From assembly GCA_914767715.1 (NCBI GenBank), contig OU612070.1, positions 6,339,501 to 6,403,500 on the forward strand: DNA of 64,000 bases, in the 5' to 3' direction. The DNA is from Membranipora membranacea (lineage: Eukaryota > Bryozoa > Gymnolaemata > Cheilostomatida > Membraniporidae). A program made the position numbers and the translations under genes. The notes below the pieces were generated by a model. That model saw nothing but the letters and a program-made list of their open reading frames with translations, did no database searches and was not told the origin of the DNA. This document shows, in pieces, positions 36,862 to 49,800 of the stretch. The first letter of the stretch is position 1; each line of letters begins with the position of its first letter.

Positions 36862-39621
36862 CGCCCAATAAGCTCTATCATGTGACTCCTGTTTATTTTT
36901 GTGTGAGTCGAAGTTCAATATTTTTCTTACACTGTTTTAGGAAAGAAAAAATCAGTCACTGTTCAAAGTAATTACGTTATTGAAGGAAATTATTGAATGA
37001 CATAATTGACATATGACATTTTATGTGCTGCCAACTATTTTTGTGTGTAAAAATAGTAGATCTTGCTGAAGCAAGCGGAGAGAGTGTGTATGGCACCAAA
37101 GCACTCTCCCACTATAGGGTTCCTTGCATTGAGTTGCTAAAATTAAGTGCTCTGGAGTATACAGAACATATTACACAGCGATATTAAATTGTTGGCCAAT
37201 CTGAACGACTTGGATTAACTCATCTCTCTTAGCTGTTTATTGAACAGACATTAGCCTAGCCTAGCCTAGCCCTAGACAGTCTAGGACAGTAACCAGGCTG
37301 CTATACGTACACCAGAAGGTAATGCAAAACATTAATAGTCAAAGGTAGTCTAGTCAAAGGTATTTAATCTGTCACAGGGGTGATAAAATACTCTAGACCC
37401 CTCTAGACCCTAGGTTTTTGCATCTTGGAACCAGTTATATCATTCAATAGTGCCCAGTAAATTTAGTGTTTTTGTTCCTTGTTGTAGTATTTCTTTGATT
37501 GTACAGTGGTTACTTTTTGCTTTCCCAAACACTTTCTAAAAGGTTTTTTTTCTGAATATATTCAAATTTTTACTTTCATTACATTATTCAATGATCCAGG
37601 ATTCAACATCATTACAAACATTTGGTTCATATAATGGATAAGAAGTTAGATAATAACAATGCGTATCTTGGCCTTAATGATAACCTGACTAGGTAAAGAT
37701 ACCTGCTAAATACAGTCTACATCCACAAGTTTTTAATATGGACTATAAATATGATCTGAAGTTATTGTCTCTATGCACATGAGAAGAAAAATCCCACTAT
37801 TTAAGAGCTACATGCAGATTTTGAGAACAATCTTTGAAAACAAGGAGTAACAGGGGGCTGTTACTCCTTGATTAAAATAAGTAAATGTGATAGGATGATT
37901 TTTGTAAATTCAATTAATGTATGCCACATTTATCAGAGCTATGACTTCGACTTACAGAATGAAACCTATAATTGCCCGGGAGCACTTTATATTTTTAGAC
38001 TGTTGCTCATTTTAATACAATTTTTTTCAAGTCTGCTACTTGAGCACAGGCAATTTTAATTATGTGATTGTTCGTACTGGTATTAAATTTGTACTTCGAT
38101 AAATGTTTATGGTTCTGGAGCTAAATTGACGAATGGCGCTGCCATGATTGATTGGAAATGCAATAAAGACAGTATCCGTAAATCATGAAACTATCTGTAT
38201 TTTTAAAATTTGGATTCAGCGATGTTTGAGGCTGAATTTTAACTGATGAGCGCTAAATTAATGTCTTAATTGTCTTAATGTCTTAATTTCACAATCTTTA
38301 GTCAAAATTCTTAGCCTAGCCTATCCTAGCTTAAGCCACTGATGTAAGGCTGGGAAAGCTCAAATGATAACTGAATGAGGATTTTCCTTTTTTCTGTTTA
38401 AGAACCATTAAAACCAGGTATGTATTTCATTATCTACTGGTAAGCTAATTTTACAATTTCCAGGCCAGCAGTTTGCAATTTATCCATTAATATCAGATCT
38501 AGGCTCATTCATTTTACATTTTGAAACAATGTTTTGAGCATGCTACTTGATGTTTTAAATCAATTTAAATCGAAACCTAAGTCTTGGTATAAAAAGGAAA
38601 AAGTTAATTGACATCAGAGAAGGAAGAGAAGAGAACAAGACGGCTCAGAAGAAGACAAGACATCAGATTTAAATTCAGCGAGACAATAACTCCGAAGTCA
38701 CCCATAATGGTCCACTACCACTTCATAAGACCTGAGAGAAACCTGAAAAGATAAATATTGTGCTCCTATTGGTCCAATTTATTCACTTGCAACGGGATAG
38801 AGTGTAGTTTTGTACATGTTGATTACTTTTCATCCTAGTATATAACCCGGTTCAAAGTTCAAAGTTCACACCCTCAAGGTTTTTTGCGCCTCTCTTATCA
38901 TTTTTCCTAAACTACAGCCTTGCCTGCTGAGTCATACTCATAAGTATAAATAAACTTCTGTATAAATAGTGTTTTATATCATAGATATTGACATTGGTAG
39001 TGTTATAACTGTTTATATTTTCTAGCCTCTTTTAACCATTTAAATTTTTTAAGGGTTACCTTTTGATTACAACTAAAATGTTCATACCATAATTCTGCCG
39101 TGTCAGGCATCCTATTCAGAGTGAATTACTGGGATACTAAAACAGTCAAATTACTTTTAACATACTTTAAACATACTTTTAACAGTATCAGGTTTCATCT
39201 TGGCTACGGTATATTCTCATCATAATTACTGAAGCGTGAACTATTTTTGGATGTAAGCGTGACACGAGCCACGAGCTGCTTTGACAATGAGGGAGTTCAT
39301 TTGCTTTGAGGTCAAATTGAACACACTATGATCATAATACCAAAGATTATAAATAAAGATTATAAATAGTAATTATAAATTATAAGTAATAAATTATAAT
39401 AGTAAATTATAAATAGTCATTGATAATACCATTACCACTGCAGCTGCCACGTTGATCTTGTTAAGTAATATTCCACGTTGTTAAGTAATAAATTATAATA
39501 ATAAATTATAAATAGTCATTGATAATACCATTACCACTGCAGCTGCCATGTTGATCTAAAGCCGGCGAGCCTCCCAGCAGAGAATAGTCTTTACTTACAC
39601 AAGAGAGACTCAAACTGTAAC
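36862..39621. other. Intergenic region upstream of sulfotransferase
   Basis: This is the 3' flank of the second lectin gene, with duplicated blocks related to 30418-30706 at about 38003-38380. It also holds TAGCC repeats near 37257 and very AT-rich DNA with a 72-base tandem duplication near 39387-39556. No coding exon is supported. Confidence 0.5.
39387..39556. repeat. Direct duplication upstream of sulfotransferase start
   Basis: Two copies of about 72 bases (39387-39458 and 39486-39556) share AAATAGTCATTGATAATACC and ATTACCACTGCAGCTGCC. The second ends only 66 bases before the sulfotransferase ATG. The duplicated stretch includes the E-box-like CAGCTG. Confidence 0.85.
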
Positions 39622-41300
39622 ATGGGTACTCTCTCGATGATTTATTCGATCTTACTGGTTCAGATGTGTGATGCATTGGCGATTGTTTGGCACAGATTAC
39701 TCATGATTATCTGGACTTTTAACGGTAAGCCAACAGGAGGAGAGGGTTATGAGGTGTCGTGTTTAGTTTGTCTACCAGGTAGATAGTTAAAAGCACACTA
39801 TATGGTGATTGCCTAATCAAACTATGAGTAAAAAGAATCTAAAGTGTATTTGGGATTCAACCAATGAGCCTACAGGTCTTGTTAGTTCACTGTTGTATTG
39901 TGCAACCTTTTTTCTCTTACTTACCACTCATCATTTTCTCATAATTCAATATAACACCGACCCAGACAGGGTACCCGTATGAAATGGACTTTTTGATATT
40001 GAGCAATTCACAGGTGCAAATTCAAAACGAACCTGAGCTTTAACCAACTATTCTCACATTAATCTTAGGTGTTAACAGCAAGCTGAGAGATATCAGGCAA
40101 GGCAGAGAGAAAGAGGAGACAGCACAAGTGCTACAAATACTCTACAGATTTGAATGTAATCCTCTTATAAGCCCGACCTCAGTGCTACTGGTACACGAAC
40201 GCTTTACAAGACCTGAGGTTGTCTTACAGCCGCACATCCACCTGCTCTCTATCGAAAAAGATGTTGCTAAGTTCATGGAATTTGATAAAAGTGTTGCGGT
40301 AGAGCTGCTAAATGCTCGCAAATACCCATTACTTCCTCTAGCCCAAGCAAAGAATGCAAAGAAGATTATAGTCATCCCTCGTAGAGATTTTAACAGAATC
40401 GTGTCTGAGCTTGAGGACAGAGACAGAGAAGTGGTGTGGATGTTCCATACAACACGATGCGGATCCACACTCTGGTCTCAAATATTCAACGCTCTACCAA
40501 ACTGGACTGTTTTCTCAGAAACAAATGTTCACTATTACATCATGACTCACACCATCTCTGATTTTGACTTTAAAGAGCTGACAGATACTGAACAGTACGA
40601 AGAGATGGTGGTGGCGCTGATTAAAATGTATCTAAATCTCGTACCAAGGACAAACAATGTATTTTGGAAGGGTATGATCACAGACCATAATATGATTCCC
40701 GTGATACGTAAAAGATTTCCACAACACAGGATACTGTTCTGCTATAGAGATGTGTTGCCTTCAGGGAAGTCCTATTATCAAGCGTTTGCCAACATGGAAC
40801 TAATGAAATTTTCGGTTTTTTATTTGCTAAATCCTTGGGTCACAAAAGGTAGAGATAATGATTGGCGTGTTCGTCAGATATGGATTTGGTATACATGCGG
40901 CTACAATAAACCCGTCTGTCTAGCAGCTATGCGCTCAGCACTACCAGATCCAGGAGTTATGGAGTGGTTTGTTCTGTTCTGGGCCTCTACAATCACCATG
41001 ATAAGAGAATTCCAAGGGAGCGGCATTAAGTTCAAGTTTCTTAGATACGAAGACATGCAGTCTAAGCCATCTGAGGTAGTTGAAGATCTGTTTAGTTATC
41101 TGAACATCCCCATCGGACATGTGGAGCTAGCACTTCAGGCAACAGAAGCTGACAGTCAAGCTGGACTGTTCTTTGATCGCGCTAAGCGTAAAGATAATCC
41201 CGTCTGGATTCGAACTTCAGAATCAGTGTGGAAATGTAACGCAATCCTCAATGCTTTCAATCTGCCTGACCTTGATTCATCATACTCTCTGAGTCACTGA
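39622..41300 (+). CDS. Type II membrane (Golgi-type) P-loop sulfotransferase
   Basis: Two exons (39622-39724 and 40069-41300) encode 444 residues. Residues about 8-33 (IYSILLVQMCDALAIVWHRL onward) form an N-terminal hydrophobic signal-anchor, so the catalytic part should face the Golgi lumen. The 5' phosphosulfate-binding loop is HTTRCGSTLW near residue 161-170, a variant of the usual PKSGT/TGST loop. The 3' phosphate-binding region is CYRDVLPSGKSYYQAF, with Arg261 and Ser266. KFLRYEDM near 357-364 is another conserved sulfotransferase block. The family moves sulfate from PAPS to sugars, proteins or small molecules; the acceptor here cannot be told. Nearly all of the enzyme lies in one exon. 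It is flanked by lectin genes and chitin synthase, so a carbohydrate acceptor is plausible but inferred. Confidence 0.88.
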
Positions 41301-43079
41301 TAGTCTGAGCCCCCCAGACTTTTGCCCCTCGCCCGACATCCCCTGCAACGTTTTAGGGTCACTGAGAGTCAATCATTCACTGTCTTCAAAATACAGAATT
41401 CAGAGTTATGCTCTCATCATGAGCCTAGTCTTCAACGTGTTTGACAGTTGCAGTTGACTTCCACTGCGTCATGGTTCAGTCTACCATAAGTTAATCACTA
41501 CAAACTTTGATAATACAATATATTTTTAGCATTAATTAGACATTTTTATATAATCTTACTTTCATTAACCTTGACATGGCTGTCTGTGCTTTTGTTCTTA
41601 CACTTCTCGATGAATATAAGGAAACTTCATGTCTTCTGTTTTGCTGTTGCATTTGAATCTACTGCCGTAAGGTTTGTAAGTTTGCTATTATTGAAATCTG
41701 CAGACAGATCTTATACATTGGTCCGACACCCCTATTTATTTCTTCATTGCTTTACACGCAAGTTATGTTGATTTCTCATCTCAAAAAGCCTGATTAAAAA
41801 AGTTTCAATCCATCTGAGAGACCACTCGAAACAATGGTCTGCTTCCACTCTGTCATACTTTCATTACTGGATGGCACGGTGTTGGTGCCTCCACGAACAG
41901 ACCCAATTTTTCAGGTTCTCCAGCTAGTTTTGCCTCAACTGACTTGCCTGCAAAAGCGCCCCACCCCTTAATTGATTTGACTTAAAATCACTAAAATCTT
42001 AATTGCAAACACACCACAGGCAACATTTTCAGGGCTCAAAATTACTGACTGCGCTACCACTGGCTAGGGCCTGATTTGTCATCGGTTGTCCAATTAATTT
42101 CTCAAGGAGTGTTCAACAAGTTGACCTCCTTTGATTACAGGTGTATAACCAATGTCATTTTAAGGATTGTCAACTCATGGCCAAGATGGAGGCAGATAAA
42201 ATCAGAACAATCAGGAAGTGAAATTGATGAGGTACAGACACTGTGTCATTTTATCAAAAGTTTGAGGCCAGAAAGGCTGTTTTTATCAATGTGGGTGGTG
42301 GGTCGAAAGTGACTGTAATAATTGCATCATAATTTTTGGTTTAAAATATCATATTAGCCTTTGTGACTTTTTACATCACGTCATAATATTCTTAAATTTC
42401 TAAATGAGATGATATAATCTAAAACTTTAAGCAATGTTTTCCTTTAAAGTGATCTTTAAATGTCACACATACCAACTTTCAGCAGTAAAGCTTATGTATC
42501 AAAATCACAGCAGACCATCAAAGGCAGGTACATTTTGCAACATTTTTGAATACATCCGTCCTCAAAGGCATACTGTCAAATGGACCATTATTGTGGCCAA
42601 ACAACTCTTTGTTGGAAGTTCTCACAAACAAAGCTGCTCTGACAGATCAGAGTAGTTCAAAATATTATTTCTACTGACTTGGGCACTTTTAATAAGCTTT
42701 CCACTATTGCACACAACAGATTGCCTAAATACACTTTAAAAACAACCTAACATTCGCTGTTTCGATTAATCAAAAACAGACTTTTCGAACTCGTTTCTTT
42801 GATAAGATGAGGCAAAGTTATAGAATCAAATTTTTGACAAACTGTTAATCTTCAGTTGTTTGGCAGCTTTCCGACTGTAAACAGAAAGTCAATTTTTGCT
42901 GACCGATGCCAGGTAGAACTCCCACCCCCCCTTCACCAAATTTGTGAGCTTTTTGTAGATTCCGAATATATATTATGAACTTTATTAACCACCGATCAAT
43001 GCATGAAGCAAATAAGACCATGTGAAAACAACAAAAAATAAAAGAATCAATAAGAAGGCATTGACGTTTTTATGCGTAT

Positions 43080-43495
43080 TTATAAAAAGAGGCTTTTTCT
43101 CCAAAGAGTAGTGCTGGATTTAGGGAGGGTCGTGGTTTTATGATGGTGCCTGTTATTTGTTGCTAGGTTATGTAGATGATGGTGATGTGAATGGTTCTTT
43201 CTCACATTATTGACATACTCTAGGCAGCATATGTCCAGATAATCACTTAGCTCAGTTAAATTTAATGCTGCAAGACGCTCATCATAATGTTCTAACCATG
43301 GCAAAATAACCCTGAGGCATAACTTCTGTAGTCTTTCAAGAATCTCCTTGTCCCGTTTCGATAAGTATGGGTACCAATTTGGTGCTGCGTACGAGATCAC
43401 TGATAGAATTCGCTATCTATAAAATGTGCCAGACTAGACGTGGAGACACCAACTTTCCTGAGCCGTATAATGGCATGCACAGCTGGCCTTAACTT
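43080..43495 (-). pseudogene. Non-LTR retrotransposon (LINE) reverse-transcriptase C-terminal remnant
   Basis: The minus-strand translation includes ISYAAPNWYPYLSKRDKEIL then ERLQKLCLRVILPW, the typical tail of LINE reverse transcriptases in the CR1/Jockey-like group. Immediately upstream, in another frame, is VHAIIRLRKVGVSTSSLAHF, which continues the same domain. A frameshift near 43405-43415 separates the two. The catalytic YADD region is absent. This is a dead fragment. Confidence 0.75.
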
Positions 43496-43725
43496 ACTTA
43501 TTATACAATCCTATACTTACTCCTGTTCCAGTAAGTTCAGCAAGTGTCTGGTTGAAATTGAAAATGGAAGGATTCTCATAATCTGAAGCAACTTGTTGAA
43601 CAATACAACTAGGGAATTTGGTACTTGCTGATACAACCATGGACAGTATTTATCAGTTAATAAGTTATCCTCTCCTAACAAAAGAGTGGACAACTCATTA
43701 TTCATTTGTGTTGCTTCAATGAATC

Positions 43726-43860
43726 AATGAACTAAACCTCCGTTTAGTTCATTGAATGGGTTGAGGTTGAATAGTTCATTGAGAAATAGTTCATAGTTCA
43801 TTGAGAAATATTCATTGAATAGTTCATTGAGGTTTAGTTCATTGAAGGAATCATCGTATC
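43726..43860. repeat. Irregular TAGTTCATTGA repeat cluster
   Basis: Six or seven copies of TAGTTCATTGA-like units lie at irregular spacing, the outer ones in inverted orientation (AATGAACTAAACCTC against GAGGTTTAGTTCATT). It is simple repeat expansion with foldback potential. Confidence 0.8.
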
Positions 43861-46300
43861 TCCACAGAACTGCCTTAGAAGTCAAACAAATGTTATGCAG
43901 CTGGAGACCAGCTCCCGAACTTGAAGAGTTGTTTCCTCCACCACACTGGGGTGAAACAACAAAACATCAAGTGACATTAGCCTAATAGACTGAGCAGGAT
44001 GTTAAAAAGTTTTAGCAAATTTGTATTTAACCGCAGAAGCAGAAAGAAAAAAATAACAATTTTGTACACCCTACCTAGTACCTACTGGTCACTCACTTCT
44101 TCACTGCAAATCTGGAGAAACCATAATCCTCATTACTGTTATTGACAAAGACTGAGATAACCATGCACATCATATTGTGTCATGTGACATCATTTACGCA
44201 TGTTACATCATCCTCGAAATAAGATCGCCCATTCAATGATTGAGTTCACAAGGTGTAAGAGATAATTACTGATGGGAAGGCTCAGAAAATGACTCCCTCT
44301 TGTGTTTTTTTCCGATATCATGTCAACCCAGCCTGTCCTTGACAATCTTTGTTGGTGTGGGTGGTAGAAGGTGGTAGTGATTCCCCTGCAACCACCAAAA
44401 CTTGTCAAGGGCAGGCTAGTAGTAGTAGTAGTTGCTAATGAACTTAACTTGTATCAGATTCTTTTGGACAAGTGGCATAACTATACACGAAACGAGTACG
44501 CAACACAATTATCAGTGTGTGTTTGTCCACGGATAACATTATGTGTCAGTGCTGAAAATTTCTTAAATATGAGAAGGAAAATTTATAAGCTTCGATGTAC
44601 AACAGTTAGGAAATGTTGATTGAAACTAACTGTGCTTGAAAACTGATGTAGAAGCCAAAAAAACGTAGTTTGACAGCAACAAAATTTGAGACGAGACCGA
44701 GACATATATCGATGCCGATTAAATTGGAAAACTGCCACTTTATTGGCATCTGGAAATTGAATATGATGCAGAAATGACTTTATCAATTTTTATATTACAT
44801 CAGTCAGGTCTTCTGAACAAACATTTATATTTTGGAAGATCAATGGTCACGATAATATATCATAATACAGCATAGTTAGATGTTTATCGTACGTATGGCC
44901 CATTGGGGGATCATCATAACAGCGTTTATAATGAACAAGTCTCGACATGTGTCTGTCTCAGCGAGATGAGACAGTGTCTCGAGGAGACAAGTCTCACGAA
45001 ACCGGGACCGAGACAGAGACATTGCCATCACTACTAGTGCCTTATTATGGTATGAAGGGCATTCATTCTATCACCAATTCTGACCAGTACACTGGACATG
45101 TCCTCAAATGTGTCAATCCTCTGCACAGAGGGTTAGTTTAAACTGACATCCACAAAATCCAGAAAACCTGGTACAGAATATTTCTTTAGACACTGTCACC
45201 TGAGATAAAGAGTCTCCAATACAGTAACAAAAATAATCGTGAGGTGCAATATGGCTGAAAACCTGCATGAAATTTATCTGCAGAATCTAGCGTTCTACAA
45301 AAAAAAGACTTTTAAAAAACTGTCAGGTATCATAACTATCTTTCGATGTGCTCTATGTATCGCTTTTCTCCTTGTTAGGACGCTGTCTACCAGTTAATTG
45401 TTAGGGTTACAAATACAACTGATATACAGATGGACCGGTAGCTCCCGCTTTTCTGCTACGCTGGCGACAGATTTCATCAACACAACTCCAATTTTCCGTG
45501 TACCTCTTATTACACAGAACATGAATCGAGATAGTTCAAATTCAAAGTCTACGATGAAACCCCGATGTTCCAAGCAACTTGTTACTTTGAATTGAGCCCT
45601 ATTTCAGTTAAACAGAAGTTTGTTAACCTGGTGGCTCAAATAGCATAGAGATGAGCCAGCGTCAGTGGTTGTGAATCCCTATTATTGCTCATCTGCTAAA
45701 AGTTTGAATGGAAGCTATGATTCTCACTTTATGACACATTGTTTCATATTCCGAATTCTAACCACTTGCCTTCAGTTGTCACCAAAGCTTCCTATGATGT
45801 CATAACAGTCAAGTCGGCAAGTGATAACGCAATGAAGAAATTTGAGACATTTGACCCTGCAAACAGTGCAATATGCTTTGCATGTATAAATCATAGTATA
45901 CACATTACAAAAGCTATAGCGTAACGATTTATCTTTGTTTTTTAGATTTAGTCTGAAAATATCTTATTTTTCCATTAATCAACAGGCCGGGTGAAGAGGG
46001 AGATTCATAGTTTATTCTCATCGTATTACTCAAAGCTGTAATACCGGTGGATTGATACCAAAACTTTTGCAACACTCATCTATTGCGAAATTTGTTGTGG
46101 GCAAACGGGCATGATATTTGTTAGTGGTGATCTGTGGCCTGAGAACTTCCACATAAACTGTGATGACTAATACTTTTAAAAAGCACAGCTCAAGCATAGC
46201 ATTCAATTACCGTGAAGAAACTCACGCTAATATGTGATAAATTAATTGTCCTGTCAAACAGTTTATTCTGATAACCGCCCTAATAGAAATATTTCAAATT

Positions 46301-46454
46301 GTTGTCCTGGCAACCGGAGGAACTGTGATACGTCAGAAGGTTGAGAAACCACCAGAGGGTTTTAACCCCGCTTTTGCAGAATTATCAATCAAAGTTTACT
46401 GGAAGCTCAGCGACATTAGAACTAAGTCAAGAACAGAACAGGAAAGGATATATA
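46301..46454 (+). promoter_or_regulatory. Putative chitin synthase promoter region and 5' UTR exon
   Basis: An imperfect palindrome GTTGTCCTGGCAAC at 46301-46314 resembles the RFX X-box (consensus GTTGCCATGGCAAC). A CRE-like TACGTCAG follows at about 46331-46338. A consensus donor (GTAAGT) at 46455 and an acceptor (TTTTCCTCAG) ending at 46862, directly before the ATG, suggest a non-coding first exon. The stretch has a stop in the only frame that would join the coding exon, so it should be untranslated. All of this is motif-based inference. Confidence 0.35.
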
Positions 46455-46863
46455 GTAAGTGAAAACCTTCTAGTTTAAATGGGATTAGCAAAACTTATGG
46501 TTTCCAATGAGAATTTTTGATTGAATATTTTGTGCATGAAATTAAATGTGGGGTCTTATCGTCATTCATCGATGGAAATGACTACTGAATTTTGGTGTGG
46601 TATGCATGCTAATGGACGAAATATTCAAATCATTTTTGTTGCAACAAAGTATGTTAGACAGTGCATTGGGTGCAGTTGTCAGCAGATATTCAGCTGTTTA
46701 TTCAGTTTGAAACTGAGTAATATTGAATTCTGTAAATCACATTTGGAGATATCAAAGTGATTAGGATGTCCTGAAACTCTTTATTGGGATTATCGATTGC
46801 TGAGCTTAACATACTGTGATCATTCACACAAACTATTACGGACTAGGAAAACTTTTCCTCAGC

Positions 46864-49800
46864 ATGAACGAATATATCAATATTTCAGGCGACGGAGAAA
46901 AAACGGCACCAACAAGACCAACAACTCTATCAAATTTGAGGAACCCGCTCGCGGGATTAGAAAATCACGCTTTTGTTCTGGAGGCAAAAGTTACCAACTC
47001 CAGAGAGCGAACTTTACAAGTTACAAATATGTCAGAAAAGTCAGGGCGTGGACCAGCCCCCCTACCCCGCAACTCTGGTGCTGGATCCCGCAATTCAAGC
47101 GACGAGGAACAAATGTATGTCAATTTCAAGTTTGTAAAGGGATTCTGTTGATCGCTGCTAGGAAAGTAAACTCTAACAGGCCTGCAGTTATTATTTCTTT
47201 AGGTCATGTAAATGCATACCGGCTACCTTCAGTCTAAATATAACTATTTAATCAAAGTCTATGTTGACACATAAATATATTATGGTTGGTTGCTGGATGC
47301 TAGGCCATCTCTAGATCAAGCATGATACAATTTGCCTGCATTTAGGGTTTGAGCCGCTGATGGCTCACCTGTAGAATAGGAATGACCGGATTTCGGGCAA
47401 ATTGGATAAAACTTGTTTTAGGCCATCAATAGGTGTTGTCTCAAAATCATCAAAACTATAATATAGGCTCATAATTTGTTATTCATTGATATGGTAATCT
47501 AATGGACGATTTTGTAAGCATGCACCAACGATATGATGGTGATGGATCTGAGTAGGATTGACCTAAATCCATCACCTAGCTCTTCTAGATCTCCATCATA
47601 TCCTAGGACATTAATCATAAAACCTGTCCAGGTCTTAATCCAACTTTACTTCAATAACATGATATGCTATGAATCTTAGTTTGGCACAAGGTTGTCTGCA
47701 TCTACATGATAGCATGTTTAAATAGAACATTGTTTCTCATGCCAAAACCACTGATATTTTACATGCCAGCTTGTATAGCCGTGTTAATCCAGGCTTAAAA
47801 TCTCTTCCAGATTAGTGATTAATTTTCTTATCTCTTTTCAGTGAGGAGCCCACCACTCCACTGTTATCTGAAGCCAAGTCAATCACCGACAATCCACCAA
47901 AGAAAGCTCCTAAACACGCAAACTTTGAAGATGATCCTCCAACAACCAGTGATAAACCAGACAGGCCAGAAAAAACTGGTGAGTAACAAGGATCCGTACT
48001 GTTAAAAGTATTAGTTCTATGGCTCCCTGAGACCTGAATCTGGGTTGGTTTAAATAACATCGGCCAGCTCCTTCTCTGTTTCTGCACCAACTAACCATTC
48101 CCTCACTACCATTCTTATGGTTGAAGCAGCATACAGTTTGTCAACGAAAAGTGATTTGTGAAACAGAGTAAGAGTTAGACCATATAGGGCTCCACAGCTT
48201 TTATCTGTGCAGTTTAATATAGTAAGCCAGAGAGGGATGAGCGCTAAATAAACTTATCACTGAATTACTGAATCACTGAATCACTGAATCACTGAATCGC
48301 TAAATAACTTATCACATTCTGTAGTTGACATCTCTAGACAACTTGAAGTGCCGACTTCACAGAACTAATTGGTTTCAAAAACAAATCAAATTTATGTGGG
48401 TGAGGTAGACTTAATATTACCATACTGCTCAGTTGAAAAGCTATTAATCAGTAAAAGTATTCAGGTCAGTCGGCTACCTCTTACATATTATGTTTAGGTT
48501 GAGATGCAAATTTTTGAGGCTTTGGTATGTCAATCTTTATCGCACAAACCAAAGGAATATTGTCACTTTTTCATGGCAAAAAATTATTGGTTCATTATCG
48601 TACAATTGATACAGTGATAAGCCAAAAGGAATATTCAATGAAAAATTGTGGTACAGGTTAGAAACGAAAAATAGGATCCGCTTATAGTTCATTTTCTGTA
48701 TTGTTGGCATATACATAACATGAAAACGTTCAAAACCATTGCAAACACTGAAAATACTTACTCGTAAGCCTCACGCAACCACCTGGGCTGTCGTCATCGC
48801 ATCGCAATAAAAATCTACAATGCAAATAATAAACAACAACTACCAAGCATCCAAGCCTGCCTGATGTAAGATCCTCAGGTTGTTATTGTAATTAATAATT
48901 AATAATTTCCTGTGATTACCATTAAGTGATTATGTAATGGTTGGTAGTTGGCTTAAATACCTCTGCTCCATCAAACTGCTGACATTCTAACATCAGTTGG
49001 TAACGAAGTCAGCAACACAATCCATAGAAAATGTCAGACAAGAACGTAACCGAGGTACGACCGTCTAGACGTCGGCAGAAGTGTTATGAGACAACGGAGA
49101 AGCGAGTGACAACAGAAGCGTGTGATGGGTACTACAGCTCCACAGAGGAACACTACCATTACCGCACCTGCAGTAAGCCAAGGCGCCATCACCACTACTT
49201 TACACCAGGCATCGATTCAGCCCATCGTCTGAAAATCAAACAGAAGGGCGGTCAGACAAGTAGTTGCAGTCAGAGCGAACAGGCTGTTGATGAAAAGTGT
49301 AAACCACCCCCAAGTTGTGAGTCAGAGTCAGAATGCAGTGAAGAGGAGAGAGAATGCAAAGAAGTTTGTACACAAACCAGCGATGATGATGACGATTGCA
49401 AAAAGCAGAAGAAAGACTGCAAGGTCAAGGTATGTCAGCAGGAAACAGATGATGAAGATCAATGTATCAAACGTGGCAGCAAACTAAGTGTTGTTGGCGT
49501 GAAGGGAGACTATTCCTGGCAGAAGAAACAAAAAGAAAAGGAATACTGTCAAACCGGTAAAGGTGGAGAGAAACCTAAGAGGTACAAAGTTGAGTTGGAG
49601 GTTGACATGCAACAGGAACAGAAACAACAAAAGTGTGTTACTCCTCAAAAACCTGAAAGGCCATCCAAACAGCAAAAGATTCAGCAGAAGCAAAAATCTG
49701 TGAGAGAAAAATGTGTGGAGCCTCAACCAAAGAAATGTGCTGATCCTCCACAGCAATGTCAAGAGCCACAGGAGCAGTGCCCAAAACCAAAGAGGCCTGC

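Larger units (their letters stand above)
31548..38380 (+). repeat. Segmental duplication, unit B
   Basis: This is the partner of unit A (25717-30706), with the second PAN-lectin gene. It is longer mainly because about 1.5 kb of extra DNA, including a foldback element with a SINE inside it, occupies intron 1 between about 32925 and 34412. Further extra sequence lies in the 3' flank around 37000-38200. Confidence 0.85.
41301..46300. other. Intergenic region with decayed repeats
   Basis: No intact gene is seen. An ATTAAA hexamer near 41793 could serve the sulfotransferase. The region holds a fragment of the composite foldback family (about 41880-42060), a LINE reverse-transcriptase remnant on the minus strand (43080-43495), TTCATTGA repeats (43726-43860) and GAGAC-rich stretches near 44690 and 44940-45020. 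Confidence 0.5.

Noticed and set aside
43517-43705. Minus-strand frame next to the LINE remnant as further reverse-transcriptase sequence
   Set aside because: The translation shows no recognisable reverse-transcriptase block.
46305-46454. Coding exon upstream of the chitin synthase ATG
   Set aside because: The frame needed to join at 46863 contains a TAG stop, so it is more likely 5' UTR.
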